From the NCBI GenBank assembly GCA_964467985.1, contig CAYXTP010000013.1, forward strand, positions 1 through 64,000: DNA of 64,000 bases, in the 5' to 3' direction. The position numbers and the translations under genes are program-made. The notes under the pieces were generated by a model. It did no database searches and was not told the origin of the DNA. It saw nothing but the letters and a program-made list of their open reading frames with translations. Of this stretch, positions 54,016-63,386 are shown piece after piece. This DNA is from GCA-2720975 sp964467985 (lineage in GTDB: Bacteria; Planctomycetota; UBA1135; GCA-002686595). How positions within the stretch are numbered: position 1 is the first letter of the stretch; each line of letters opens with the position of its first letter.

Positions 54016-55200
54016 TCAGCGCCCGGTCAGAAAATCATCCCCATTGCGCTTCCACCATGAGCGCCAGGCTTCCAGCTTCTTGGCGCGGTCGCTGTCTTGG
54101 GCCACCGGGTTGAAACCCTGGTCTTGGCCCGTGATGTTGCGCAGCGCAACGACGGCCGCCTCGCGCACCGCACCCTGGGCATCCTCCAGGGCTTCGATCA
54201 ACGCGGGCACTGCGGACCTCACGCCCAACTCATCCAGCATGCGAGCCGTGGCCATGCGCACGAACAGGTCTTCGTCCATCAACATCGGCGTGAGGTGGGG
54301 CACGACATCCGCATCCCCGGTTTCTCCGAGGGCGTACACCGCTTCCAGACGCAGTCCGCCGTTGGCGTGCTGCAGGTCCGGCAGGAGCGGCTCCCAGGTC
54401 TTGACCCCACCCGGCGTTGCCAGAGCTCCAGCACCGGCCATCGGGCCACTGCCCGCAGAGAGAGCGCGCAAGGTCTCCTCGAGCTCGATCACGCGGTTCT
54501 TGTAGAACAGCATGTTCTTCTCGACCTCGACGAGACTGCCCTCAAAGCCCTCCAGTTGCCTTAGACCAGCGGCCTGCCGGGCCTCGAGTTCAGCCCGCAA
54601 GGCACGCAGGTCGCCGGCCGCCTCAGCCTCCCGTTCCACGGAGAGCGCCAGGTCGGCACGCAGGCCCTCGACCTCCTGGGCCAGCGCAGCTCGCAGGCCT
54701 GCTTCCTTGACGTGCACCTCCTGCTGAGCCTGGCTCAGGACCTCTCCTAGCCCCGCAACGAACACATCGTGGACCCGGCGCGATTCGAGCAGGTCCCCCT
54801 CAAGCGACTTTTGGGCCGCGCGCTGCTCCGTCCCCATGGTCTCCATACGGTCGAGCAGGGTCCAAAGGCCCAGCGCCGAAAACACGATGGCCAGCATGCC
54901 CACCAAGACCCCACCGGCTCCTGAAGAGGGTGGTGAAGACGGCCCCGGTGGGGCGACGGCCTGCACCTCTCCAGCGGGGCTGCCGGGCATGTTCAGAGGA
55001 GGCGATTCAACGCTGAAGGGACCCGCGACGGCGGCCTGGGCTCCTGCCTGTCCGTCCTCTTCGCCGCCCCCCATGGCCGCATCACAGGCCAGGCAGACGA
55101 CGCGCCCCTTGCGGCGGTAGGCCCGTCCTTCCTCAAGATCCAAGGCCGGAACGGACTCGTTGCAGATGTCGCAAAAGTAGATTTCCATCGATGTACTCAT
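54016..55200 (-). CDS. Zinc-ribbon, coiled-coil and HEAT-repeat membrane protein
   Basis: A 394-residue protein with four parts: a CDIC and CLAC zinc-ribbon near residues 10-40, a P/G-rich linker, one membrane segment (GGVLVGMLAIVFSALGLWTLL, about 100-120), a long coiled coil (about 135-255), and a HEAT-repeat end (LRLEAVYALGETGDADVVPHL, FVRMATARMLDELG). It ends with KLEAWRSWWKRN, like the HEAT protein at 12730-13548. The function is unknown. The start is the ATG at 55200; another at 55188 is possible. Confidence 0.65.
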   Translation of the reverse strand: MSTSMEIYFCDICNESVPALDLEEGRAYRRKGRVVCLACDAAMGGGEEDGQAGAQAAVAGPFSVESPPLNMPGSPAGEVQAVAPPGPSSPPSSGAGGVLVGMLAIVFSALGLWTLLDRMETMGTEQRAAQKSLEGDLLESRRVHDVFVAGLGEVLSQAQQEVHVKEAGLRAALAQEVEGLRADLALSVEREAEAAGDLRALRAELEARQAAGLRQLEGFEGSLVEVEKNMLFYKNRVIELEETLRALSAGSGPMAGAGALATPGGVKTWEPLLPDLQHANGGLRLEAVYALGETGDADVVPHLTPMLMDEDLFVRMATARMLDELGVRSAVPALIEALEDAQGAVREAAVVALRNITGQDQGFNPVAQDSDRAKKLEAWRSWWKRNGDDFLTGR

Positions 55201-55350
55201 GGGGCGATGCACTCTGGGAGGTTGTTGCCGTGCTTGGCGAGCGATGCGGCCCCATTCCCGACCTGGGGCCCCCCTAGCATGGGCTCCCCGCACCGGGTTC
55301 TCCAGCCCTAGGACTACCCGAACCCAAAGCCTGCTATCCTGAGGCGCCCT

Positions 55351-55779
55351 ATGGACAACCCCCTGCCCATCCCCCCGCGCTTCCAAGAACGCTTGGACTC
55401 CTTGGGACTGGAATTCGAAGCCGAATTCTATGGTGCCGAAACCCATCGGCACCCCAGCAACCTCGACGCCCTCGTCGAGTTGGGGCACGTCTACACGCGC
55501 ATGCGGCGCTACGGGGAAGGCCTGCAGGTCGACGAAGAGCTCGCGCGACTGCTGCCGGAGAATGCAACGGTGCAGTACAACCTCGCCTGTTCCCTAGCGT
55601 TGATGGGTCGTATCGATCCCGCCTTGGACGCTTTGGAACGTGCCGTGGGATTGGGCTACGACGACGCCGACCACCTGCTCGAAGACGAAGACATGCGCGC
55701 GCTAAGGAACGAGCCGCGTCTGCGCGAGTTGATGCGCCTGATGGAACGCGTGCCGGCAGATCCGCCGCAGGGCGGCTAG
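55351..55779 (+). CDS. TPR-repeat protein
   Basis: A 142-residue protein of tetratricopeptide type. Two TPR-like helix pairs are seen: ALVELGHVYTRMRRYGEGLQVDEELARLLP and VQYNLACSLALMGRIDPALDALERAV. No signal peptide or catalytic motif. It diverges from the HEAT gene and its stop is 4 bases from the opposing lipoprotein gene. Confidence 0.7.
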   Translation: MDNPLPIPPRFQERLDSLGLEFEAEFYGAETHRHPSNLDALVELGHVYTRMRRYGEGLQVDEELARLLPENATVQYNLACSLALMGRIDPALDALERAVGLGYDDADHLLEDEDMRALRNEPRLRELMRLMERVPADPPQGG

Positions 55780-55783
55780 AGCT

Positions 55784-56434
55784 TCAACTCTCGTCGGAAG
55801 CGCGATCGGCGAGCCAGGACTCCCAGGCTTGCACAGCGACCTCGCGCGTCTCTTCATCCCCCTGGGGATAGAATCCGTGCGAAAGGTGTGTCGCTTCACG
55901 CAGGGTCTTGAAGCACTGGGCTCGGCACAAGAGTTCGTCCTCCCGCAAGCCGGCAACCAAGAGGGGCAGGTCGGACCAGTCTCCCAACTTGACCAGGCAA
56001 CGGGCGCGTTCGTAATCGAGGTGACGACCGCCATCTCCGTGCATTTCCAGGGCGCCCACATAGGGAGCGAGCCGTTGGTCGCGGGTTGAGCCGAGGGCGG
56101 CCAAGGCCGTGCCCGCCACCTTGGCGTCAGGGCTCTGGGCCATCTCCAGCAGCAGGTCGTAGGCCGACTCGCGCGCTTGCACGAAGAAGCGGATCACTTC
56201 CACGATCTCTTCCGTGGTTTGCAGGTAGGGCACGCGGGAGGCTTGATATTCGAGCTTGCGCTGGAACGAGGGAGTGGGCTGAACCCACTCGCTATTGCTG
56301 ACATAGGGCGTGACCGACTTCTTGCCAGTCGTGATGCATGACGCGAGGAGGCCGCAGGCCACGAGGCCCAGCAAGCGGCCCTTGGACGAGTGAACAGAAC
56401 TCAGGCGAGCGGATTGAAGCGTTGTCGTGAACAC
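55784..56434 (-). CDS. HEAT-like lipoprotein
   Basis: A 216-residue protein with a lipobox LLASC near residue 32 after a hydrophobic segment (LLGLVACGLLASC). The body has helical HEAT-like repeats (VAGTALAALGSTRDQRLAPYVGAL, RARCLVKLGDWSDLPLLVAGL). Function is unknown. It is one of several HEAT-like envelope proteins in this window. Confidence 0.6.
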   Translation of the reverse strand: MFTTTLQSARLSSVHSSKGRLLGLVACGLLASCITTGKKSVTPYVSNSEWVQPTPSFQRKLEYQASRVPYLQTTEEIVEVIRFFVQARESAYDLLLEMAQSPDAKVAGTALAALGSTRDQRLAPYVGALEMHGDGGRHLDYERARCLVKLGDWSDLPLLVAGLREDELLCRAQCFKTLREATHLSHGFYPQGDEETREVAVQAWESWLADRASDES

Positions 56435-56549
56435 GGTCGATCTCTTGGGTCAGGGGGTCACGGTGGAGGTCCCAGATCGGGATCCTCTGCCCCCCCTATC
56501 GGCCGCTTGCCCCTGTTTCCTTGAATCCCAAGGCCCTGTGCCTGGGCCC

Positions 56550-59180
56550 CTACCGGGCCCAGAGCCGGCGTAGGGGAATCAGACCGGCCAGAAACCCCAG
56601 ACCGACGCCCAGGGCCAGAAACCAGGGAGCCAGGGGATGGGAGCGCGGCCGGGGCAGGCTCGGCGGGGGACCGGGTCCGGGCAGGGCCCTGGACACCACC
56701 TGGGCCTGACCGGACCATTCGGGCGGTCCGGGCGAGAGAAAGGGCAGGCTGGCCAGAGTCTCGCCCGCAGCCGACACGCGGGCCTCCAGGAGTGTCCCTC
56801 TGGGAAGGGCATCGAGGGTCGCAGGCAGAAGGCCCGATCTCCTCCGGCGCGGATCCAAGTTGCTACCGCCCGGTCCGATCCTCAGTTCACAGGAGCCGAG
56901 GGGCTGCTCAAGCCATTCGGTCAGTTCGCGCAAGGGAGGCCAAAACTCGCAGGTCAGAGGCTCGGGCCAATCCAATGGAGTGGGCTCCAAGACGAGCAGG
57001 CCTGCCTGCGTCACGAGTCGCACCTCTCTCCTGCGATCGACTCGTCCACCCGCCAGGGCCCTGAGCAAGGGCGTCAGGGCTCCCGGCGAAGTCAACAAGT
57101 CAGGCGCCCAGCCCGACCCGGGATGGGTGGCCAAAGCCGCGACGAGCCCGCGCCCATGATGGCGAACAGCGAGCAGTGGATCCCCCCCTGGCTGGGTAAT
57201 CCAAAGGCGCTCAGCTGCGCGCCCCCACTCGGCTCGAGCACAGGTGGGCGCGGCCAGTAGGACGGCTCCCGCACCCACCTGTGCGGCGAGCACGTCGATC
57301 GTCAACGGATCGACGGGGGTACCCGGCGCAGCACGTTGATCGGGCTCGCTGCGCACGCGGCGTTGATTGACCTCTCGCTGCAGGAGGTCTGCCAGGGAAC
57401 TCAGGTCACCCGCCTCGATCAGCGACTCCCCGCTGGTGAGTAAGGAGGGTAGGCAGCCCCGGTCGGCGTGGTCGCCGACGACGAGCACGGAAAGATCCAG
57501 CCGGGCCTGGGTGAGGGTCGCGCGCACCTGCGCTCCGGCTGAGCGCGACGAACCCGTCGAGCGCCCGTCGGACAAGAGCAACACGAGACCGGGCGCGTCT
57601 TGCGGGCGGCGACTGGCCGCTAGCTGCCCCAGGGAATAGAGGATGTCGGTCCCACCCCGGGGTACCTTGGCGCGCAGGAGCGGAGACAAGTCCTTGCGGC
57701 GTTCCGCGGGAGTCTGCCCCGTGCTTCGAAACTCCACCGGACCCAGGGATTCGTTGAAGAAGCGCAGTTCGAGCCGATCGACGGGAAGGGCTGCGGGCAC
57801 GAGTTGGAATAGGGCCTCACGCACGCGCTCAAAGGGCTGCCCGGACATGGAACCGGATCCGTCAACGAGCAGCACCACATCGCGGTCACTGCCCCCCTCG
57901 CGGCCGGGATCCAGAGGCAGCAGAGCGGAGGCATCGCCGACAGCGGCGGACTCGGCGGGACTCCACGAACCGAGGAACTGCCAACCGATCGTGGCCAACC
58001 AGCCGCCACCCGCATCCACAAACGCCTCGAGCGCGCGGCCCGGCAACTCAGCCGGGCCCACGTCGAGGGTGAGCACGGCATCGACTTCCGGCAAGACTCC
58101 CAGCAACTCTCCCGGCTGGACGGGTCGCAGGTCCAATCCACTCTTCTCAAGCGCCTGCCAACCCCCCGAGAGGGGCTCGGACGGCTCTCTTTGCACGACG
58201 GCCAGGCGCAAGCGTTGGCCGACGTTTAGCCAGCCACTCGTGCGCTGATCTCCAGCACCCAGCACCGCGGCGCCGTCTGTCAGCGGGCCGGCGGGGGTAC
58301 CGGCCGGTGCCACTTGCACCCGCAGAGCGTGGGTTCCCGGCTCCCGCGGTGGCAAGTTCAAGCGCGTGGTCCAGTCCAGCCGCCCGCTGGGCCCGGGGCT
58401 CGCGTCGGAGGCTAGGTCCAAAAGCGCGACTCCGTAGTTCGTTCCCCCTGGACCGGACAGGGACCAATTGAGCTGTGGCAGTTCGGCCGCACGCGACGCA
58501 CCGGCGGGATGCCAGGCCAGTTTCACCAGGGCCGCCGAAGCGGAGCCCGGTGCCACGGACCCGGGCAGGGTCAGGCCATCGATCCCCAGGCGTGGGCGGT
58601 CTGGCGGTCCCAGGTCCACCCATTCCACACGCGTATGCGCGCGCGCCAAGAGCTCTAGCACCGCAGCCGGATCAGAGCCCGTGTAGGTTCCATCCCCGTG
58701 CAAAATCAACCGTCGACTGGAACGGCGGGGGTTCAGCAGGAACGGCGAGGACACGTTCAGGGCCTCCGCCAGCCGGGACGCGCCAGCTCCGGCCACAGTT
58801 CCGGCGACCTTCTCGCCGGGTGTGATCAAGGCCTGTCGCCCGTCCAGGTGCGCGAGCAGGTCCTGGGCAAGGCCCGGACCGAAGACTCGGCGCGCGCTGC
58901 CAGCGTACTCCACCAGCAAGACCTCCTCATTCTGCTCTTGGGCCAGGCGGCACTGCTCGCGCAAGAAGCGACCGGCCCGGCGCGGCCACTGGGAGCGGGA
59001 ACTGGTGGCCGATGCCGACGCGTCCAGGCAGATGGCGCGCAGCCCTGGTAGATCGGGAAGGCCACCCTCACGATTCACTGGCCGGGAAAGGATCGTCGAC
59101 AGGGTCAGGGCGACGATGGCCCCGGTCAGCAAGGCCAGTTCGAGGGTCGCCGCCCCGCGCAACCGATCAGGCCTGTGCAC
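56550..59180 (-). CDS. Large membrane protein with von Willebrand A domain
   Basis: An 876-residue protein with membrane segments at both ends (LALLTGAIVALTLSTI at the N terminus and WFLALGVGLGFLAGLIPL at the C terminus) and a von Willebrand A domain at about residues 440-620 with metal-site DGSGSMSG, then GGTDILYSLGQL and LLLSDGRSTGS. Such proteins of the BatA/glutamine-amidotransferase-like kind occur in clusters with MoxR ATPases, but none is near. Start is GTG at 59180 because mnmA ends at 59167, a 14-base overlap. Function unknown. Confidence 0.65.
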   Translation of the reverse strand: MHRPDRLRGAATLELALLTGAIVALTLSTILSRPVNREGGLPDLPGLRAICLDASASATSSRSQWPRRAGRFLREQCRLAQEQNEEVLLVEYAGSARRVFGPGLAQDLLAHLDGRQALITPGEKVAGTVAGAGASRLAEALNVSSPFLLNPRRSSRRLILHGDGTYTGSDPAAVLELLARAHTRVEWVDLGPPDRPRLGIDGLTLPGSVAPGSASAALVKLAWHPAGASRAAELPQLNWSLSGPGGTNYGVALLDLASDASPGPSGRLDWTTRLNLPPREPGTHALRVQVAPAGTPAGPLTDGAAVLGAGDQRTSGWLNVGQRLRLAVVQREPSEPLSGGWQALEKSGLDLRPVQPGELLGVLPEVDAVLTLDVGPAELPGRALEAFVDAGGGWLATIGWQFLGSWSPAESAAVGDASALLPLDPGREGGSDRDVVLLVDGSGSMSGQPFERVREALFQLVPAALPVDRLELRFFNESLGPVEFRSTGQTPAERRKDLSPLLRAKVPRGGTDILYSLGQLAASRRPQDAPGLVLLLSDGRSTGSSRSAGAQVRATLTQARLDLSVLVVGDHADRGCLPSLLTSGESLIEAGDLSSLADLLQREVNQRRVRSEPDQRAAPGTPVDPLTIDVLAAQVGAGAVLLAAPTCARAEWGRAAERLWITQPGGDPLLAVRHHGRGLVAALATHPGSGWAPDLLTSPGALTPLLRALAGGRVDRRREVRLVTQAGLLVLEPTPLDWPEPLTCEFWPPLRELTEWLEQPLGSCELRIGPGGSNLDPRRRRSGLLPATLDALPRGTLLEARVSAAGETLASLPFLSPGPPEWSGQAQVVSRALPGPGPPPSLPRPRSHPLAPWFLALGVGLGFLAGLIPLRRLWAR

Positions 59181-60330
59181 AGTAGGGATCCGCTGGAGGA
59201 TCCGTAGGGGGAGACTCGATCGAACACGAAGACGAATCCCCGGCGCGCACCGTGGAGCGAATCCAACCGCCGCCCAGCAGGCGATCGTCACGATAGAACG
59301 CGGCGCCCTGTCCCGGACTGACGGAAACCTCCGGTTGCTCGAAGTGCACCAGCGCTCGCCCCGCTTCCAACTCCACCCGGCAGGCCGCGGGTGTGCAGTG
59401 GTAGCGGTGTTGAACCAGACACTCGAACCCGCCGAGAGGCGCGTCGAAACCGATCCAGTTTAGGGACTCCACGACCATGGATTCGGCGCCGCACTCCGCG
59501 CGCGTGCCCACCACGACTCGGCCGCTGCTGGGATCGAGTTCGACGACGTAGAGGGCCTCTCCCCCACCCAGGCCGATGCCGCGCCGCTGTCCGATGGTGA
59601 AGTGCTCCGTGCCCCTGTGGTAACCCAGAATGCGATCGCTCGAGTCGACGATCTCTCCGGGATGCAAGGGTGTCTCGCGTTGGGCGAGCAGCTTGCGGTA
59701 GTCGTTGGAGGGCACGAAGCAGATCTCCTGACTGTCCGGTTTCTTCCCTGTGCGCAGGCCAGCCTGCTCGGCCAGCTTGCGAACCTCGGTTTTGGTCAGG
59801 TGTCCCAAGGGCAAGACGGTGCGTGCCAGATCCTGCTCCCTCACACAGAACAGTTGGTAGGACTGATCTTTGGTGTCATCCACACCGCGACGGACCTGAA
59901 CGCGACCGTCGATGAGTTCGATGCGGGCGTAGTGTCCCGTGGCGACTCCCACGGCGCCCAGGTCGTCGGCCATGGCCAGGAGCCGGCCGAGCTTGAGGTC
60001 GCGGTTGCAGAGCGCACAGGGGTTGGGGGTGCGACCGCGGCCGTACTCGGCGACAAAGTGATCGATGAGTGAGCCAAATTCTCCGCTCAGGTCCACCGCT
60101 TGAAAAGAAATCCCCAAGGAGTCCGCCACCATGCGCGCGTCACGGGCGTCGGTGGAAGAACAACAGGACTTGGCACCCGCCTCCGCCTCGCTCAATTGCA
60201 CGCCATTGCGCATGAACAAGCCCACCAGATCGTGCCCCTCGCCGGCCAACATCCAAGCCGCCACGGAGCTGTCCACGCCGCCGCTCATGGCTACCACAAG
60301 GCGCTCGTTGGGGTCGAATTGGCTGGGCAT
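59167..60330 (-). CDS. mnmA: tRNA-specific 2-thiouridylase
   Basis: A 387-residue MnmA. PP-loop SGGVDSS at 16-22, catalytic C105 in NPCALCN and C204 in SQEICFVP, and GRTPNPCALCNRDLKLG and GQRRGIGLGGGEALYVVELD segments are in place. It thiolates U34 of Lys, Glu and Gln tRNAs. An extra AKSCCSST cysteine pair near residue 56 is seen in relatives. The last 30 residues are a non-conserved tail. Confidence 0.95.
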   Translation of the reverse strand: MPSQFDPNERLVVAMSGGVDSSVAAWMLAGEGHDLVGLFMRNGVQLSEAEAGAKSCCSSTDARDARMVADSLGISFQAVDLSGEFGSLIDHFVAEYGRGRTPNPCALCNRDLKLGRLLAMADDLGAVGVATGHYARIELIDGRVQVRRGVDDTKDQSYQLFCVREQDLARTVLPLGHLTKTEVRKLAEQAGLRTGKKPDSQEICFVPSNDYRKLLAQRETPLHPGEIVDSSDRILGYHRGTEHFTIGQRRGIGLGGGEALYVVELDPSSGRVVVGTRAECGAESMVVESLNWIGFDAPLGGFECLVQHRYHCTPAACRVELEAGRALVHFEQPEVSVSPGQGAAFYRDDRLLGGGWIRSTVRAGDSSSCSIESPPTDPPADPYCAQA

Positions 60331-60524
60331 GGCGGGAGGAAGGGACAGGATCGACGCGCTGAACGGAACGCCGCGCTACCGGGTTCAAGCTGATTCTAGT
60401 AGCTTCTGCGCCCCTGAACACCAGCGCCACGGGATCCCCGCAGGATCCCTCGTGAGCACGCCTGGTTTGGGCAGGGTCTCCCACCCAGTCTCCGCCACGT
60501 CCAGCCCTTCCTGTACCGCAAGCC

Positions 60525-60962
60525 ATGCTCCTCCCCAACTCTCTCATTTTCCAAGACCCTCCCACACAAAATGGAAACGAGGTGACGACCTCACAGGATC
60601 CCGTGCTCGGGGAGAGCATCGAGGCCCCCAGCGAGGGGGCGCCGGTCAAGGAGAAGGAATCGGCGGGGTTCGACCCTACCCTATTCCTGGTCATCGGAGC
60701 CCTGTTCTGGTTTCTGATCCTGGGTCCCGAGCGCAAAAACCGCAAGAAACGCCAAGCCATGCTCGACGCCCTCTCGAAAGGCGACGAAGTGATGACGACG
60801 GGCGGACTCTTCGGTCGCGTCTCGAAAGTGGACGAGCAAGAGGTGATCCTCGTGGTGGCCGATGGTGTCCGCCTACGCTTCAGCCGCGGCGCCGTCCAAG
60901 GGCTGCGCGGGGAGGAAGAAGAGGCGGACAAGAAAGAAGAAGACAGCTCCAAGAAGGGCTAG
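60525..60962 (+). CDS. yajC: Preprotein translocase subunit YajC
   Basis: A 145-residue YajC. A hydrophobic span FLVIGALFWFLILGPERKNRKKR is followed by KGDEVMTTGGLFGRVSKVDEQ and VADGVRLRFSRGAV, then an acidic-basic tail. Most YajC are about 110 residues, and the longer N terminus of 45 residues here is polar. It works with SecDF in the inner membrane; secD and secF are not in the window. It starts 194 bases from the divergent mnmA start. Confidence 0.9.
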   Translation: MLLPNSLIFQDPPTQNGNEVTTSQDPVLGESIEAPSEGAPVKEKESAGFDPTLFLVIGALFWFLILGPERKNRKKRQAMLDALSKGDEVMTTGGLFGRVSKVDEQEVILVVADGVRLRFSRGAVQGLRGEEEEADKKEEDSSKKG

Positions 60963-60978
60963 GCCCGGGAGACCCGGG

Positions 60979-61572
60979 CTGAAGATCGCGCGGCTGCTCG
61001 ACGGACTGGCTGCCTCTAGGACACTGCTGCGCAACGGCCTGATCGAGTTCGCCCCCCGCTGGGCGCTGCGCCACGTAACCCTCTCGACCCGAGATCTCGG
61101 GCGCGCCGGTGAGAACTTCGGCGCCCGGGCTCTACGGCGCGCTGGCTGGAAAATCCTGGGGCGGCGCGTGGTCACGCCGCACGGCGAGGTGGACTTGGTG
61201 TTGGCCGGCGCCGGTCAGCTGGTCTGTGTCGAAGTCAAGGCCGGTCGCGTGGGACCCTGGCAAGACCCGCTCGCGGGACTCCCCGACTCTTGGAATCCCC
61301 AGGGCCGACCGGGTAGACGCCTGGGATGGGAGCAGCTGCAGCGCCAGAAACGGGCGGGTCAGTGGTTGGCGAGGCGTCTTGAAGGAGGGCGGCTCCAGGC
61401 GGGACGGGTGGATCTCGTGGAAGTTCTGCTCGAGCGTGGATCCTCCCGCCTGGCGCTCCTGCACCACCCGTGGCGGCGCGTGCCCCTGGGCGAAGGGTCG
61501 GAAAAATCTTCTCCCGCGCGGGCCTTCGGGGCGATTCACCCGGAGTCTGCTCCTGTCCGATACAAGACCTAG
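60979..61572 (+). CDS. YraN family (UPF0102) protein
   Basis: A 197-residue protein with the YraN fold: GRAGENFGARALRRAGWKILGRRVVTPHGEVDLVLA and then LVCVEVKAG carry the GE..A, GEvDL and vEVK motifs of a nuclease-like core. The activity of the family is unsettled. The start is uncertain: no ATG or GTG lies between the yajC stop and the similarity, so the CTG at 60979 with GGGAGA upstream is proposed; the only ATG upstream lies inside yajC. A tail of about 50 residues is not conserved. Confidence 0.65.
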   Translation: MKIARLLDGLAASRTLLRNGLIEFAPRWALRHVTLSTRDLGRAGENFGARALRRAGWKILGRRVVTPHGEVDLVLAGAGQLVCVEVKAGRVGPWQDPLAGLPDSWNPQGRPGRRLGWEQLQRQKRAGQWLARRLEGGRLQAGRVDLVEVLLERGSSRLALLHHPWRRVPLGEGSEKSSPARAFGAIHPESAPVRYKT

Positions 61573-61674
61573 CCGTTTCCATCCGATCCCCAGCAGCGCT
61601 TCGCGCAGCACCCCTGAAGAGTGGCTACTGGGCTAGGGCATGGGCTCCCCCCCGCTGTTAGCCTGTCCCCAATC

Positions 61675-63303
61675 ATGCTCCGCGTCCTCCAACACTTCCT
61701 ACCGATCCGAACGGCCCTGCTGTTCTTCGGTGAGACGCTGATCCTGACCCTGGTCGTCGGGTTGGGCATGTCCCGACACCTGTGGGAATCGATGCGCGGG
61801 ATTCGCGGGGAGAACTACCGCGAGCTGCGGCTTGCGCTGGGGCGCCTGGGTCTCGGTGAGCAGGATGCGTTCCTGGTCTGCGTTCTATCCGCCCTGCTCG
61901 TGGCGCTGCTGTGCCAGATCGCCATCGGGTTCAACCAGCTGTACGAGTTCCAAGTCTCCAACTCGCGGGCGGAGCGTTCCAGCCGACTCATCGAATCAGC
62001 AGGTGCGGGCATCGCCCTCTGCCTGGTCTGCGTCAGTTTGACCCACGCCTGGGATCTCGGCCGCGCGCTCAACTTCCCCGGACTCACCTACACCCAGAAA
62101 GTCGGCAACCTCGTGGGTAGTCTGGTGGTGGCCTTCGCCAGCCTGTACCTGTGGCGCACGTTCTATCACTGGCTCATGCGCAACGTGAACTTGAACCTGC
62201 GCGTGCTCATCCTCGGTTCGCGCGCACCTGCGCACGAGCTGGCCAACCTCATTCTCGAGCACCCCGAAGCGGGCTACGAAGTCTTCGGGTTGGTTCCAGA
62301 ATCGGCCCCAGGGGAAGAGCACCCGCAGAACCGCTCGGCTCTCAGCAGCATGGGCTTCTCAACCAGGGACATGGATGGCGCGGCCAAGTCCGTGGCCACC
62401 CCACGAACCGAAGCTCTGGTACTCGACACCCTGCCGCTGGCCCTGCGCAAACGCAATGGGAAGGACACCTCGGAAGATGAGTTGGAGCACGTGGACTCTT
62501 TGCTGACTCTCGCGCGCGAGAACCAAGTGGACACGCTGGTGGTGGCCCTCGAAGACCGCCGCTTGACCCTGCCCATTCAGGATCTACTGCACTGTCGCCT
62601 GGGTGGACGAGACGTGCGCGAACGGGAGGATATCTACGAACAGGTAACCGGCAGGGTCGCGGTGGCGGCCATGCGCCCCTCTTACCTGATCTTCAACGAG
62701 GGCTTCCGCCGACACCCTTGGATCGACCTCATCAAGCGGGCGATGGACATCGGTCTTTCCTTGTTCATCTTGGCCTTGACGGCGCCATTCATTCTCTTGA
62801 CGGCGATCGCCGTGGCGCTGGATTCACCGGGACCGATCCTGTTCCGCCAGGAGCGTGTGGGCCAAGACGGCATCCTGTTCACGCTGCGCAAGTTCCGCTC
62901 CATGCGAGTCGATGCGGAATCCACGACGGGTCCGGTGTGGTCCAGTGAGGACGATCCGCGCATCACACGCGTGGGCAAGTTCATCCGCAAGACGCGCCTG
63001 GACGAACTGCCGCAGTTGTTCAACGTGCTACGCGGCAGCATGTCTCTGGTGGGTCCGCGTCCCGAACGGCAACACTTCGTGGACGAGCTCGCCGAGCAGA
63101 TCCCCTACTACAACCTGCGCCACATCGTGAAGCCCGGCCTGACCGGCTGGGCACAGATCAACTACCCCTACGGGAGCACTGTGGAAGACGCACTTCACAA
63201 GCTCCAGTACGACCTGTTCTACATCAAGAATCACAGCGTGCTGTTGGACCTGTCGGTGGTGTTCAGCACGATCAAGACCGTCATCTTGGGTCAGGGGACC
63301 TGA
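61675..63303 (+). CDS. Polyprenyl-phosphate sugar transferase
   Basis: A 542-residue exopolysaccharide initiating transferase. Four N-terminal membrane segments (about residues 15-160) and a Rossmann-like domain are followed by one membrane helix (RAMDIGLSLFILALTAPFILLTAI) and the bacterial sugar transferase domain with DSPGPILFRQERVGQDG, FRSM, ITRVGKFIRKTRLDELPQLFNVL and LVGPRPER, GLTGWAQINYPYG. It resembles the PEP-CTERM or exosortase-associated group. Start is the ATG at 61675. Confidence 0.9.
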   Translation: MLRVLQHFLPIRTALLFFGETLILTLVVGLGMSRHLWESMRGIRGENYRELRLALGRLGLGEQDAFLVCVLSALLVALLCQIAIGFNQLYEFQVSNSRAERSSRLIESAGAGIALCLVCVSLTHAWDLGRALNFPGLTYTQKVGNLVGSLVVAFASLYLWRTFYHWLMRNVNLNLRVLILGSRAPAHELANLILEHPEAGYEVFGLVPESAPGEEHPQNRSALSSMGFSTRDMDGAAKSVATPRTEALVLDTLPLALRKRNGKDTSEDELEHVDSLLTLARENQVDTLVVALEDRRLTLPIQDLLHCRLGGRDVREREDIYEQVTGRVAVAAMRPSYLIFNEGFRRHPWIDLIKRAMDIGLSLFILALTAPFILLTAIAVALDSPGPILFRQERVGQDGILFTLRKFRSMRVDAESTTGPVWSSEDDPRITRVGKFIRKTRLDELPQLFNVLRGSMSLVGPRPERQHFVDELAEQIPYYNLRHIVKPGLTGWAQINYPYGSTVEDALHKLQYDLFYIKNHSVLLDLSVVFSTIKTVILGQGT

Positions 63304-63386
63304 GAGCTGCAGGGGACCCACCGCCCGGTCAATCCCCGTGCCAGCGAGTAGGAGGCGGCCACCCCGGCGGCTATGCTGGGCGCCCC

